Origin: Planctomycetota bacterium
Lineage (GTDB): Bacteria > Planctomycetota > Phycisphaerae > Sedimentisphaerales > Anaerohalosphaeraceae
Assembly (NCBI GenBank): GCA_029552545.1
Contig: JAKPDO010000019.1
Coordinates: 62,001 to 126,000 of the forward strand
Reading direction: 5' to 3'
DNA: 64,000 bases
Below, one piece after another: positions 27,215 through 37,104 of this stretch. Below the pieces are notes generated by a model. It worked only from the letters and a program-made list of their open reading frames with translations. It was not told the DNA's origin and did not search any database. A program made the translations under genes and the position numbers. How positions within the stretch are numbered: position 1 is the first letter of the stretch; each line of letters opens with the position of its first letter.

Positions 27215-27868
27215 ATGTTTACGGGCATTGTAGAACAGACAGGTCTTGTTCGAGGGACTCGTCCCCGCGGCGGCGGACTTCAGGTAGAAATTGACTTGGG
27301 AGCCCTTGCGGAAGGGACCCGAACCGGCGACAGCATTTCCGTCAACGGGGTGTGCCTGACCGTGACGGCTCTGCAGAATACGACGGCTGTCTTTGATGTG
27401 AGCCCGGAAACCCTGCGGCGCAGCACCTTAAAAACGCTCCGCAGCGGACAAAAGGTCAATCTCGAACGGGCGATGCGGGCCGATGGGCGTTTCGGAGGCC
27501 ATTTCGTGCAGGGTCATGTGGACGGCATCGGCAGGATTGCCGAAATCCGCCGGCGCGGGGACTTTGCCGAGTTTCGAATTGAAGCGCCGCCCGCTCTTCT
27601 GGAGCAAATGGTTGAAAAAGGGTCTGTCGCCGTGGACGGCATCAGTTTGACAATAGCTTCTTTAGATGAAAAGAGCTTTACGGTGGCCCTGATTCCCGCT
27701 ACGCTGGCCCAGACAACCTGGAAAGAATCCAAAACGGGGGATGAGGTGAATATTGAAACGGATATTCTGGTCAAGATTGTCCGAAACCTGCTGCACAAGA
27801 CCGCCGGATCATCCGCCGCACTGGACCCGGAGGTCCTGCGTTCGTGGGGGTATTCACCCAATGGCTGA
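27215..27868 (+). CDS. ribE: Riboflavin synthase, alpha subunit
   Basis: 217 residues made of two lumazine-binding barrels. The start MFTGIVEQTG, DSISVNGVCLTV and GGHFVQGHVDG in the first half and GSVAVDGISLTI in the second are diagnostic. It dismutates two 6,7-dimethyl-8-ribityllumazine molecules to riboflavin. The end overlaps pdxA by eight bases. No other rib gene is in the window. Confidence 0.95.
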   Translation: MFTGIVEQTGLVRGTRPRGGGLQVEIDLGALAEGTRTGDSISVNGVCLTVTALQNTTAVFDVSPETLRRSTLKTLRSGQKVNLERAMRADGRFGGHFVQGHVDGIGRIAEIRRRGDFAEFRIEAPPALLEQMVEKGSVAVDGISLTIASLDEKSFTVALIPATLAQTTWKESKTGDEVNIETDILVKIVRNLLHKTAGSSAALDPEVLRSWGYSPNG

Positions 27869-28931
27869 GCATACGCTGGACAATTCGGCTTCCAACCCGC
27901 TGACGATTGGGATTACGATGGGCGACCCGGGCGGCATCGGGCCGGAGATTATCGTGAAAGCCCTGGCGGACCCGCTCTTGCGCCGGCAGGCCAAATACAT
28001 TATTTTCGGTCTGGATGAGCAGCTGGAATATGCGGCGGATCTGGTGGAAGTGCCGCTGTTTTGGATACGCCATCCGCACGAAAAGATCAGCCGTGATTAT
28101 CCGCGTCAGGTGGTTGTAGCCGACTACGACGAATATTCTCTGCCTTCCTATATCCACCGGCCTACGCGCATCAGCGGGGAATGCTCTATTCGTTTTTGCC
28201 TGGATGCAGTTCAGGCCGCCCGGGATGGAATTATCGACGCGGTCGTGACCGCCCCCATCAGCAAGACCAGCTGGAAACTGGCGGATGCTCCCTGGCCCGG
28301 TCATACGGAAATGCTGGCGGATCAGTGCAAGAGCCCCCGCAAGGCGATGATGTTTGTCGCCGGTCCTCTGAAACTGGCTCTGGCGACGATTCACGAGGCC
28401 CTTTTTGAGATTCGCCATAAGTTTACAATCGGCTGTGTTTTTGAGCCTATTGACCTGCTGAACACGGCTTTGCAGGATTATTTCGGGATTAAAAATCCGC
28501 GGATTGCTGTAGCGGGACTCAATCCCCACGCGGGCGAAGACGGCCAGTTCGGCGACGAGGAGCAGCGGATTATTCGTCCGGCGATGCTGCTGGCGCAGGA
28601 GGTCGGCATCCGCTGTGAGGGGCCGTTTCCGGCGGATACGCTCTTTGTCAAAGCCGCGCGCGGCGAGTTTGACGGCGTCGTGGCGATGTATCACGACCAG
28701 GGTCTGATTCCCGTTAAGATGCTTGCCTTTGAGGAGGCGGTCAATGTAACCATCGGCATCCCCATTATCCGTACCTCGCCCTCCCACGGAACGGCGTTTG
28801 ATATAGCAGGCAAGGGGATTGCCAGCGAAGCCAGTATGAAGCAGGCCATTCGCACGGCGATTGAAATGGCGACGATTCGGAGAAATCGAAAGGCCCAAAA
28901 AAACGGCCATGCAGACCAAACAGGAAATTGA
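27861..28931 (+). CDS. pdxA: 4-hydroxythreonine-4-phosphate dehydrogenase
   Basis: 356 residues. Oxidises 4-phosphohydroxy-threonine in pyridoxal phosphate synthesis. Family features: ITMGDPGGIGPEI, VTAPISKTSWKLA, PGHTEMLA, GLNPHAGEDGQFGDEE (metal His), YHDQGLIPVKML and RTSPSHGTAFDIAGKG. ATG 27861 gives the normal N-terminus. It overlaps ribE and, at its end, rsmA (23 bases), so three unrelated metabolic genes form one translationally linked operon. The pdxA-rsmA pair is common in bacteria. Confidence 0.95.
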   Translation: MAEHTLDNSASNPLTIGITMGDPGGIGPEIIVKALADPLLRRQAKYIIFGLDEQLEYAADLVEVPLFWIRHPHEKISRDYPRQVVVADYDEYSLPSYIHRPTRISGECSIRFCLDAVQAARDGIIDAVVTAPISKTSWKLADAPWPGHTEMLADQCKSPRKAMMFVAGPLKLALATIHEALFEIRHKFTIGCVFEPIDLLNTALQDYFGIKNPRIAVAGLNPHAGEDGQFGDEEQRIIRPAMLLAQEVGIRCEGPFPADTLFVKAARGEFDGVVAMYHDQGLIPVKMLAFEEAVNVTIGIPIIRTSPSHGTAFDIAGKGIASEASMKQAIRTAIEMATIRRNRKAQKNGHADQTGN

Positions 28932-29793
28932 ACAATTGCTGGCGGCGGCAGGCACCCGTCCCAAGCATCGGCTGGGGCAGAACTTCCTGATTGACCTGAA
29001 TCTGATGCGGGTTCTTGTCCAGTCCGCCGGTATGCATTCCGGCGATGTAGTGCTGGAGGTCGGCTGCGGCACCGGTTCTCTGACGGAGGAACTGCTGCTG
29101 CACAGCGGCCGGGTGGTCGGTGTCGAGTATGACCCTGTTCTCTTCGGCATTGTTCAAAAACGCCTGGCACGCGAAGAAAGTCTTACGCTGTTGTGCGGCG
29201 ATGTTTTGGAAAGCAAAAATACTCTGAATCATACGGTTCTGGATGCGCTTCAAAAGGCCCTGGAGGAAACGGGGGGGCGGCTGCTGTTGGTCTCCAATCT
29301 GCCGTACAATGTGGCCTCCAGTGTGATGGTCAATCTGATTGCAGGGCCGCTCACGGCTGAATCGATGACGGTTACCGTCCAGAAAGAAGTTGCCGAACGG
29401 ATGGCCGCTGTTCCCGGACACAAAGAATACGGCCCGTTAAGCATTTTGATGACGGCTACGGGAGACCTGCATTATCTCAAGCATTTGCCCCCGACGGTCT
29501 TCTGGCCGCGCCCGCAGGTGGACTCCGCCATGGTTCGATTCGTCCGGAATCCTCAAAAAGCCGCCCAGATTCACAATATGGATGTTTTCCGGCAAGTCGT
29601 GCATTTATTTATGAGCCACCGACGCAAAATGCTCAAGGCCTGTGTCCATTTTGCGGAGGGAGAACTGGCTGCGGTACGGCACTGGGCAGAGGTTTTTGCA
29701 GAGGCCTTTGTGGATGGGCAGAGCCGCCCCGAAGAACTGTCCGCCGCCGACTACATCAATATCGCCAATCTCTGTTTTGAACAAATCCGGTAA
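28909..29793 (+). CDS. rsmA: 16S rRNA dimethyladenosine transferase (KsgA)
   Basis: 294 residues. Dimethylates A1518 and A1519 of 16S rRNA. LGQNFLIDLNLM at the N-terminus, SAM motif VLEVGCGTGSLT, and the catalytic NLPYNVAS are intact. ATG 28909 lies within the end of pdxA. Only ten bases separate its end from the end of the converging secA gene; no terminator is evident between them. Confidence 0.94.
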   Translation: MQTKQEIEQLLAAAGTRPKHRLGQNFLIDLNLMRVLVQSAGMHSGDVVLEVGCGTGSLTEELLLHSGRVVGVEYDPVLFGIVQKRLAREESLTLLCGDVLESKNTLNHTVLDALQKALEETGGRLLLVSNLPYNVASSVMVNLIAGPLTAESMTVTVQKEVAERMAAVPGHKEYGPLSILMTATGDLHYLKHLPPTVFWPRPQVDSAMVRFVRNPQKAAQIHNMDVFRQVVHLFMSHRRKMLKACVHFAEGELAAVRHWAEVFAEAFVDGQSRPEELSAADYINIANLCFEQIR

Positions 29794-29803
29794 ATTGCCT
29801 GCT

Positions 29804-32800
29804 TTACGCGTTTTGTCCGCAGCATTTTTTGTATTTTTTTCCGCTGCCGCACGGACAGGGGTCGTTGCGTCCGACTTTGGGCTGTTCGAGACGGATGGTT
29901 TTGACCTTGACTTCTCCCTGCGGGGCCTGGGCGGCGGCCTGCTGACGCTGGGCCATCTCGAACTGGCCGACCTGGTCATGCTGGGCCTGGCTGATGTTCC
30001 AGACGCTGCGCCGCTGCGCAGTCGGCTCGACCAGCCGCACCCGGAAAATGACATCCGTTACCTTGTCATCGATCGATTCGAGCATCTGCTCGAACATCTG
30101 ATACCCTTCGTGTTTGTATTCAATCTTGGGGTCTTTCTCCGCATAGGCCCGCAGCATAATGCTTTCTTTCAGCCGGTCCATCGCATACAGATGGTCTTTC
30201 CATGCCGCATCGTGAATCTGCAGGAGGACGTATTTTTCCAGGTCGGTCAATTCCCGGCGCAGGAAAGCCCGCGCAGCGGTCAGGAGGTCTGCTTCGGCCT
30301 GTTTTTTGTCGGACCATTGGTTCGGGTCAAAGGGGACTCCGAACCGTTCCGCGGCCTGCTGCGCCAGCTGTTCGAGAGAGGCGGCCTGTTCCGTCATCCG
30401 GGCGATGTCTTCCTCCAGACCGCCCCGATGATACCGTTCACTGCAGGCCAGCAGCTTCCGATAAAGGTCCTGCGGTTTGGTATTTTGTACCTCTTCGAGG
30501 GTCAGGCCGATTTGGTATCGGCGGTTGGCCCATTCGACGAGGGCTTCCATTCCGTACACATTCGGCCCCTGCGGTCCGAATGCCATATTCATAGCAAACT
30601 CCACCGGGTATTCGATTTGGCGGCGGATGTATTTTTCCCGCACCTTTTCAAGAAGCAGGGAGCGGACTTGTTCTTTTTTCTTCTCTTCAAGCCCCTCCGC
30701 CGGCAGGTCGATGTCAAACTTGTTTCGGGTCCAGGCGCGCAGGCTCTGCCGGGCAAAATCCTCCCGGAGGAAATCGGCTAAACGGGCGGCGTCTTTCTTT
30801 TGAACCAGCTGGCAGGCCGAGTCAATCAGCGTTTGTTCGATTTCTTCGGCGGACATCTGCCGCAGTTTGGAGCCCGACAGATTGACCTTAAAGGCACTCA
30901 TGGCCCAGCGAGTCAGCGCATCCAGTTTCCAGGTGGTCGGGTCGTTGTAATCTTCGAGATATTCGCCCAGAGCGATGGAGATTTCGCTGGACAGATTTTT
31001 GCAGGCGGTTTCTTTGATTCGCTCCTCGATTTCCTCCGCCTCCATCCCTTCGATTTGACGGGCGTCCAGCTCGACGGAGAATTCATTTTTGGCCCATTCC
31101 GCGATGCATCGGTACGGATACAGCGGGTCGAGCATAATCTGCAGCGCCTTGTCGATGACGGCTTCGAGCATTGACTCGATGATGCCCTGAAGGTCTTCAC
31201 CTTTGAGCAGACTGCGGCGCCGGGCATAAAAAATCTTTCGCTGATAATCCATCACCTCGTCGTATTCGAGCAGGTTTTTGCGGATTTCAAAGTTGCGCTC
31301 CTCGACCTTCTTTTGCGCCTTTTCAATGCCTTTGCTGATGCGCCGGTGCTGAATCGGCATTCCCTCCTCCCAGCCCATAATCGGCATCGAGAGGGCCTTG
31401 ATGACCCATTCCGGCGAAAAAATCCGCAGCAGGTCGTCATCAAAACTCAGGAAAAAGACGCTCGAGCCCGGGTCGCCCTGACGTCCGGCACGTCCCCGCA
31501 GCTGGTTGTCGATACGGCGGGCCTCGTGGCGTTCGGTGCCGATGATATGCAGTCCGCCGACCCAGCGGTCGCCGCGGCGCAGCTGGAAGACCTCCGCCAG
31601 CGGCTCGTTCGATTTGACGGTGAGTGTTTTTCCGGTTCCGTTCTGGCGAAGGGTATAAATCTGAACGCCTTTTTCTTCAGGACTCGGCTCGGAATGAAGG
31701 ACCTCCCAAAGGACTTCGGGAGCCAGTTTGATGTCGGTGCCGCGTCCGGCCATGTTGGTGGCGATGGTGATGTTGCCGCGTTTGGAGCCGTCCGGGGCGG
31801 TATGCTGCTGACCGGCCTTTTCGACGATGGCCGCCTCGCGGGCGTGCTGCTTGGCGTTCAGAACCTCGTGCTCCAGACCGTGGCGTCGGGACAAGGCCGC
31901 CGAAAGGGCTTCGCTTTTTTCAATGCTGACCGTGCCGACCAGAACCGGACGGCCTGCCGTGCTTGTGCGGTAAATCTCCTCTACGATGGCGTTGAATTTC
32001 TCGCGTTCGGTCTTGTAAATCAGGTCATCGCGGTCTTCGCGGATGCAGGGACGGTTGGTCGGGATAACCACCACCTCCAGTTTGTAAATCTTCAGGAATT
32101 CCTCCGCTTCCGTGGCGGCGGTACCGGTCATTCCGGCGATTTTTTCGTACAACTTGAAAAAGTTCTGCAGGGTGATGGTGGCCAGGGTTTGGGTTTCTTC
32201 CTTAATCTGGACGTTTTCTTTGGCCTCGACGGCCTGATGAAGCCCGTCCGACCACTGCCGGCCGTGCATCAGACGCCCGGTGAACCCATCGACGATGATG
32301 ACTTTGCCGTCCAGAACCACATAGTCCTTTTCCCGCTCGAAGACCACATGGGCCCGCAGGGCCTGCTCGAGCATATGAGGCCAGTCCATATTCGAGCCGG
32401 TAAAAAACGAGCCGACGCCGGCCAAATCCTGCGCCGTCCCGATGCCTTCGTGGGTCAGGTGAACGGATTTGGAATCCTTTTTGACGACAAACAGCTGCGG
32501 AATGCCCAGCAGTTCCGCTTCTTCTTCGTCGAGGTCAAACGGGTCATAGCGGAACTTGGCGAGCATTTCGGCCAGGTCTTTTTCGGATTTTCCGGCCGAC
32601 GCCGCCCGCTGCCGCAGATAGTCCTGGTCTCCGAGCCGGCTGAGCATCGAGGAATAAATCTGTTTTTGTTTGCTGACCAGCTGGCGGGCGACCGAGTCGG
32701 CTTTTTTATAACGCGATACATCGTCAAAGGCCGGGCCGGAAATAATCAAAGGGGTTCGGGCTTCGTCAATCAGAATGGAATCAACCTCGTCGATGACAGC

Positions 32801-33433
32801 GTATTCAAGCGGCCCCTGCACCATCTGCTCCAGCGACAGCTTCATATTATCGCGAAGGTAGTCAAAGCCGAATTCATTGTTGGTGCCGTAGGTAATATCG
32901 CAGGCATACTGGTTCCGCCGTTCGGGGCCGACGGTGTCCATATCCGCCTGAATGGCGCCGACCGTCAGACCCAGGGCCCGGTAAATCGGTCCCATCCATT
33001 CCGCATCCCGTTTGGCCAGATAATCGTTGGCCGTAACGATGTGAACGTGTTTTCCGGTCAGGTGAACCAGATAGGCCGCCAGCGTAGCCACCAGCGTTTT
33101 TCCTTCGCCGGTAGCCATTTCAGCGATTTTCCCTTCATAAAGGACATTTCCGCCGACCAGCTGGACATCAAAATGCCGCATCTTGACGGTCCGTCGGGCG
33201 GCCTCCCGCACCACAGCAAAGGCCTCCGGCAGAATTTCTTCCGGACGGGCCCCGTTTTGAAGCCGCTGCTTAAACTCGGCAGTTTTGTTTTTCAATTCTT
33301 CATCCGTCAGGGCTTGGAATGCCTGTTCATATTCCCCGGCGGCTTTGGCCGTTTGCATATAAGCCCGTACCAGACGTTCATTGCGGGAGCCGAATAATTT
33401 TAAAAGCCATCGATTCAGACTTGTAATTGCCAT
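29804..33433 (-). CDS. secA: Preprotein translocase ATPase SecA, with expanded helical region
   Basis: 1209 residues, against about 850-900 in typical SecA. Walker A MATGEGKT (106-113), [11 protein letters not shown] (215-225), the preprotein-crosslinking region, GRGTDI (563-568), [13 protein letters not shown] (642-654) and a C-terminal zinc SEC-C motif ([13 protein letters not shown], 1193-1205) are all intact. The extra length sits between ~770 and 1065, where a helical unit (LxxWAxxxFxVxL...) recurs five times (from about 777, 840, 898, 965 and 1022) just before the scaffold helix [12 protein letters not shown]. It powers Sec export from the cytoplasmic side of SecYEG. Confidence 0.96.
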   Translation of the reverse strand: MAITSLNRWLLKLFGSRNERLVRAYMQTAKAAGEYEQAFQALTDEELKNKTAEFKQRLQNGARPEEILPEAFAVVREAARRTVKMRHFDVQLVGGNVLYEGKIAEMATGEGKTLVATLAAYLVHLTGKHVHIVTANDYLAKRDAEWMGPIYRALGLTVGAIQADMDTVGPERRNQYACDITYGTNNEFGFDYLRDNMKLSLEQMVQGPLEYAVIDEVDSILIDEARTPLIISGPAFDDVSRYKKADSVARQLVSKQKQIYSSMLSRLGDQDYLRQRAASAGKSEKDLAEMLAKFRYDPFDLDEEEAELLGIPQLFVVKKDSKSVHLTHEGIGTAQDLAGVGSFFTGSNMDWPHMLEQALRAHVVFEREKDYVVLDGKVIIVDGFTGRLMHGRQWSDGLHQAVEAKENVQIKEETQTLATITLQNFFKLYEKIAGMTGTAATEAEEFLKIYKLEVVVIPTNRPCIREDRDDLIYKTEREKFNAIVEEIYRTSTAGRPVLVGTVSIEKSEALSAALSRRHGLEHEVLNAKQHAREAAIVEKAGQQHTAPDGSKRGNITIATNMAGRGTDIKLAPEVLWEVLHSEPSPEEKGVQIYTLRQNGTGKTLTVKSNEPLAEVFQLRRGDRWVGGLHIIGTERHEARRIDNQLRGRAGRQGDPGSSVFFLSFDDDLLRIFSPEWVIKALSMPIMGWEEGMPIQHRRISKGIEKAQKKVEERNFEIRKNLLEYDEVMDYQRKIFYARRRSLLKGEDLQGIIESMLEAVIDKALQIMLDPLYPYRCIAEWAKNEFSVELDARQIEGMEAEEIEERIKETACKNLSSEISIALGEYLEDYNDPTTWKLDALTRWAMSAFKVNLSGSKLRQMSAEEIEQTLIDSACQLVQKKDAARLADFLREDFARQSLRAWTRNKFDIDLPAEGLEEKKKEQVRSLLLEKVREKYIRRQIEYPVEFAMNMAFGPQGPNVYGMEALVEWANRRYQIGLTLEEVQNTKPQDLYRKLLACSERYHRGGLEEDIARMTEQAASLEQLAQQAAERFGVPFDPNQWSDKKQAEADLLTAARAFLRRELTDLEKYVLLQIHDAAWKDHLYAMDRLKESIMLRAYAEKDPKIEYKHEGYQMFEQMLESIDDKVTDVIFRVRLVEPTAQRRSVWNISQAQHDQVGQFEMAQRQQAAAQAPQGEVKVKTIRLEQPKVGRNDPCPCGSGKKYKKCCGQNA

Positions 33434-33486
33434 GAGTTTATCCTGATATTGTCAATTCATTTTCTCAGCAATGTTTTATTTCCTTA

Positions 33487-33515
33487 TATATAATAGATTC
33501 CGGCGAATACAGCAA
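33487..33515 (-). promoter_or_regulatory. Promoter of secA
   Basis: On the minus strand: -35 TTGCTG (33515-33510), 17-base spacer, -10 TATATA (33492-33487). The leader to the secA ATG at 33433 would be about 45 bases. Confidence 0.5.
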
Positions 33516-33549
33516 CTTCAATCCGAATCCGTACCCCCCGGAATCTTGC

Positions 33550-33578
33550 TTGCATTGAAGAAAGGGACACGGTAAATT
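33550..33578 (+). promoter_or_regulatory. Promoter of the LysM-protein gene
   Basis: -35 TTGCAT (33550-33555), 17-base spacer, -10 TAAATT (33573-33578). It is divergent from and does not overlap the secA promoter. Confidence 0.45.
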
Positions 33579-33610
33579 AATCCAATCTTTTTTTGTAAGG
33601 GAAAAATCGT

Positions 33611-34225
33611 ATGCGTCAATTAACGATAATGGGTGTCTTGTTATTGGTGTCTGCGGCGGTCGGTTTTGGGATTGGTTTGTTGGCGGCTAAGCCTAAAATC
33701 AATGCGGCACGTTCAGAAACGGAAGCGATTAAGATTCAAATGCAGAATCTCGAGTCCCAGTCCCAGGCAAAACAGCGGGCGGCGGATGATGAAATCGCCA
33801 AACTGAGGGCCGAGTTAATGCGGACCCGCAATGACCTGGCGCGGGCTAATACGGATTTAATCAAGGCCAGAACAGATTTGGCTCAGATGAAGACAGCCCT
33901 CGAACAGACGACGGCTTCCGGATCGGCTCCCCAGCCTGCTCCGGAAAAGGACAAAACCATTGCCTCCGCCTCTTCTCCGACGGCAGCCCCGGCTTCTGCT
34001 CCTGCGGCAGGTTCTCCTGTCACGGCGGTACCAGGCTCATCCTCTTCTGCGGGACCGGCGGGTACCCGTGAATATGTGATTAAGGAGGGAGACAGCTTCT
34101 GGAAGATTGCAGCCACCCAGTTGGGCAGCGGGACCCGTTACAAAGAAATTCTCCAGTTAAACCCGCATCTTTCTCCCAATAAGCCCTTGGAGGTGGGGGC
34201 CAAAATCCGCATTCCCGCCAAGTAG
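33611..34225 (+). CDS. LysM-domain cell-envelope protein
   Basis: 204 residues: an N-terminal membrane segment (MGVLLLVSAAVGFGIGLLA), a long coiled coil (about 30-100), an Ala/Pro/Ser-rich linker (105-150) and a C-terminal LysM domain (YVIKEGDSFWKIAATQLGSG...LEVGAKIRIPAK), which binds peptidoglycan. It could link the inner membrane to the wall. The ribosome-binding site is GTAAGGG. A hairpin terminator follows. Confidence 0.8.
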   Translation: MRQLTIMGVLLLVSAAVGFGIGLLAAKPKINAARSETEAIKIQMQNLESQSQAKQRAADDEIAKLRAELMRTRNDLARANTDLIKARTDLAQMKTALEQTTASGSAPQPAPEKDKTIASASSPTAAPASAPAAGSPVTAVPGSSSSAGPAGTREYVIKEGDSFWKIAATQLGSGTRYKEILQLNPHLSPNKPLEVGAKIRIPAK

Positions 34226-34250
34226 CCGAAACGGTTCGTTTTGGAAAGAC

Positions 34251-34276
34251 GGGGATTCGCTGCGGCATCCCCTTTT
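34251..34276 (+). terminator. Terminator after the LysM gene
   Basis: GGGGAT (34251-34256) and ATCCCC (34267-34272) pair around a ten-base loop and are followed by TTTT. Short but well placed, 25 bases past the stop. Confidence 0.5.
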
Positions 34277-34346
34277 AAAAGGCGGTTTTCAATTTGTTGA
34301 TGTGCACTGCCGACGGTTGGTCAGTTAGAACAGGAATCGACGACCG

Positions 34347-35750
34347 ATGAGCAAATATCTTCTGCCGTGGACAGTACCCCTGATGCTGACAGCCGCCGGA
34401 GCAGGGCTTCTGGCCGGGTGGATTTATTCTTATTATCATCTGTCGGTTCCGATGCGGCTGCCCGGAGAGGACGGCCGGCCGAGTGCACTCTCCTTCGATG
34501 CATCTTCTGCCCGTTCCAAACAGGGGACTTTGGAGACGTTTGACGGAGCTCCTGCGAGAATCTCCGGTTCCTGGCCGACTTTTCGCGGTAGCAATTATGA
34601 TGCCGTCAGTACCGAATCGGTTCCTCTGATTCGCTCTTTTCCTTCCAGCGGTCCGAAGGAACTGTGGCGTGTTTCTTTGGGTGAAGGATACGCCGGGCCG
34701 GCTGTACGAAACGGACGCGTCTTTCTGATTGATTATGATATGGCCCGTCAGGCCGATGCGATTCGCTGTTTTTCTCTGGAGGATGGGCGGGAAATCTGGC
34801 GGTACAGTTATCCGGTTGCGGTGAAGCGCAATCATGGAATGAGCCGAACAATTCCGGCGGTCGATGACCGATACGTTGTGACGATTGGACCCCGCTGTGA
34901 TGTAACTTGCCTGGAAGCGGAAACAGGACAATTTCGGTGGGCGATAGACCTGGTTAAGGAATACGGGACCCAGGAGCCGCTCTGGTATGCCGGACAGTGC
35001 CCGCGGATTGAAGATGGAAAAGCCGTTCTGGCCCCGGCGGGAAAAGACGTCCTGATGATGGCGGTGGATTGTGAAAGCGGGCAGGTCGTCTGGAAAACCC
35101 CCAATCCGCGCCGCTGGCAGATGACGCATTCGTCCATTCTTCCGATTTTCTATGAGGGGCGGCGAATGTATGTCTATTGTGCCGTAGGGGGAGTTGCTGG
35201 AATTGCTGCAGATGATGGAACGCTCCTGTGGGAAACGGATGCATGGACGCTCCGCATCCATGTTCCGACGCCCGTTTGGCTCGGTGACGGCCGATTGTTC
35301 TTTTCCGCCGGCTACAATAAAGGCAGTATGATGATGCGTCTTGTCAAACAACAGGACACAATTTTGCCGGAGGTGTTGTTTGCTCTCCCGCCGGAGGTGT
35401 TTGGGGCTGACCAGCAGACCCCGATTTATTATCAGGGTTTTTTGTATGGAGTCAGGCCCAATAAAGAGCTGGTTTGTCTTGATTTGGACGGTAAAATTCG
35501 CTGGTCCAGCGGACCGCAGAACAAATTCGGCCTGGGCCCCTATATCATAGCAGACGGAATGATTATTGTCCTGAATGATGAAGGGGTTTTGTCCTTAATC
35601 GAGGCCCGTCCTGATGAGTTTGTTTTGCTGGCCAAGGCCAAAGTTCTTGACGGGCCTGAGAGCTGGGCACCGCCTGCTTTGGTCGAAGGACGTTTGCTTG
35701 TTCGGGATTTTACAACGATGAAATGTCTGGATTTGCGGAAGCGGGAATGA
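34347..35750 (+). CDS. Membrane-anchored PQQ-like beta-propeller protein
   Basis: 467 residues: an N-terminal membrane anchor (LPWTVPLMLTAAGAGLLAGWI) and a periplasmic propeller of BamB/PQQ-like repeats (EDGREIWRYSYP, ETGQFRWAIDL, ESGQVVWKTPNP, DDGTLLWETDA, LDGKIRWSSG). The entry motif SWPTFRGSNYDAVSTES is a version of the WPxxRGPxxDG signature that recurs in three neighbours. Nothing shows that it binds PQQ. It is the first gene of the redox cluster and may be a scaffold or electron-transfer partner on the periplasmic side. Confidence 0.75.
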   Translation: MSKYLLPWTVPLMLTAAGAGLLAGWIYSYYHLSVPMRLPGEDGRPSALSFDASSARSKQGTLETFDGAPARISGSWPTFRGSNYDAVSTESVPLIRSFPSSGPKELWRVSLGEGYAGPAVRNGRVFLIDYDMARQADAIRCFSLEDGREIWRYSYPVAVKRNHGMSRTIPAVDDRYVVTIGPRCDVTCLEAETGQFRWAIDLVKEYGTQEPLWYAGQCPRIEDGKAVLAPAGKDVLMMAVDCESGQVVWKTPNPRRWQMTHSSILPIFYEGRRMYVYCAVGGVAGIAADDGTLLWETDAWTLRIHVPTPVWLGDGRLFFSAGYNKGSMMMRLVKQQDTILPEVLFALPPEVFGADQQTPIYYQGFLYGVRPNKELVCLDLDGKIRWSSGPQNKFGLGPYIIADGMIIVLNDEGVLSLIEARPDEFVLLAKAKVLDGPESWAPPALVEGRLLVRDFTTMKCLDLRKRE

Positions 35751-35779
35751 TTGAGCCGATTTGTTCTTCGGGGTACAAT
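35751..35779 (+). promoter_or_regulatory. Internal promoter of the redox cluster
   Basis: -35 TTGAGC (35751-35756), 17-base spacer, -10 TACAAT (35774-35779), directly after the stop of the first propeller gene. It would drive the genes from 35807 onward, all of which overlap or nearly overlap. Confidence 0.55.
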
Positions 35780-35806
35780 AAGCTGCGAATAGACCAGCGA
35801 GGTTGA

Positions 35807-36844
35807 ATGAGACAGCGTTCATACAAACAGGCGGCAAAAGTGGAGGGGGGGCTGATCGCCGTGCTTTTGGCCTTGACGGCCTTTGGAGCAGGGTTTTTGG
35901 CTTATTGGTTTGTGGACCGCCGTTTTATCAGACAGGACGTTCCGCAGGCGTTTCGGTATTCGATGGAGGAATTAACGGCAATCGAGCCGTTTTTACTGAT
36001 TTATCGACAAATCAGACCGCCTATAGAAACGGGTCTTCAGACGGCTGTCGCTTTGGACGTGGATTCCGAAGGAGCTGTTTGGGCCGCAGGGGACCAGAAG
36101 ATACTTCGGTTTGCCGCGGACGGCCGAAAAGACACAGAGATTTCCCTGTCCTCCAAGCCAACCGCCGTAAAAGCGGCTGATGGGGTTTTGTATGTGGCTC
36201 TGACCGACCGGATTGAAATCTATTCTTCGTCCGGCCAGAGGGTATCCGCATGGGCACCGGTGCGAACGGCCTTGCTTACTTCCATTGCGGTTGGACCGGA
36301 GGATGTATTCGCAGCCGATGCCCTCAACAAGGTGATTCATCGTTTTGATAAGCAGGGCAATTCTCGCGGTCTGCTCGGAGCCAAAGACTCTCAGCGTGGG
36401 ATTGAAGGGTTTGTGGTCCCCAGTCCCTATTTCGATGTTTTAATCGGTCGAGACGGCCTTTTGCGGGCAACAAATCCCGGGCGTCAGCGTGTGGAGGCCT
36501 ATACCTTTGATGGACATCTCGAATGGCACTGGGGAATCCCTTCCGTAAAACTGGAGGGCTTCAGCGGCTGCTGCAATCCGATAGCCCTGGCGCAGCTGCC
36601 GGACGGAACCTTTGTGACCGGCGAAAAGGGGCTGGTTCGTGTGAAGGTTTATGATGATCAGGGCCGTCTGCTCGGGGTTGTGGCCGGGCCGCAGCAGCTG
36701 GGCTGGAAGGGGCCCATTCGGGTTTGCGAGACACCCGAGGAGTGCGGCAGTCGGGGACTGGATGTCGCCGCAGACGGGCAGGGGCGGATTTATGTGCTGG
36801 AACAGGTTCGAAATACCATCCTGATTTTCGAGAAAAACGAATGA
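35807..36844 (+). CDS. Membrane-anchored NHL-type propeller protein
   Basis: 345 residues with an N-terminal membrane segment (GGLIAVLLALTAFGAGFLAYWFV) and six-bladed-propeller repeats (ALDVDSEGAVWAAGDQKILRF, LYVALTDRIEIYSSSGQRV, VFAADALNKVIHRFDKQGN, LDVAADGQGRIYVLEQVRNTILIF). Such folds bind ligands or proteins; no catalytic residues can be named. One motif, CCNPIALAQLPDG, contains adjacent cysteines. It overlaps the small Tat gene by ATGA. Confidence 0.7.
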   Translation: MRQRSYKQAAKVEGGLIAVLLALTAFGAGFLAYWFVDRRFIRQDVPQAFRYSMEELTAIEPFLLIYRQIRPPIETGLQTAVALDVDSEGAVWAAGDQKILRFAADGRKDTEISLSSKPTAVKAADGVLYVALTDRIEIYSSSGQRVSAWAPVRTALLTSIAVGPEDVFAADALNKVIHRFDKQGNSRGLLGAKDSQRGIEGFVVPSPYFDVLIGRDGLLRATNPGRQRVEAYTFDGHLEWHWGIPSVKLEGFSGCCNPIALAQLPDGTFVTGEKGLVRVKVYDDQGRLLGVVAGPQQLGWKGPIRVCETPEECGSRGLDVAADGQGRIYVLEQVRNTILIFEKNE

Positions 36845-37104
36845 TCGATTTCCGATTGTCTAACGACGGTGCGGATGTTTCGCGGCGTCTTTTTTTGAAG
36901 CAGGCGGCTCGTGCAGGCGTGTGGGCGGCTTTGGGGGCGCTGTCCGCTTTCTGGGTTCGAAGCCGCCGGGCCGAGTGGGCCGGATGCATTCATCCGGCGA
37001 TTGCGGATTGTCGGCGGTGCTCTTCTTTCCAAACCTGTTCGCTTGGGCAAGCCGCGGAAAGAAAATCCTCTTCGGAGAAATCCTATGAATCATCCGCCCT
37101 CTGA
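36841..37104 (+). CDS. Small Tat-signal Cys-rich protein
   Basis: 87 residues. A twin-arginine signal (SRRLFLKQAARAG) and hydrophobic stretch are followed by RSRRAEWAGC and four cysteines (49, 57, 60 and 66; C-x2-C-x5-C). It looks like a shortened relative of the first part of the next gene's product, which has SRRRFLK..., RSRAKEW and CxxCxxC. It could hold one Fe-S centre or serve as a Tat escort. It overlaps both neighbours, and the overlap with the next gene is 20 bases. Confidence 0.6.
   Translation: MIDFRLSNDGADVSRRLFLKQAARAGVWAALGALSAFWVRSRRAEWAGCIHPAIADCRRCSSFQTCSLGQAAERKSSSEKSYESSAL

Noticed and set aside
31313-33397. 694-codon open frame on the + strand opposite secA
   Set aside because: secA motifs are complete on the other strand; the frame is an antisense shadow favoured by GC-rich codon positions and shows no family features.
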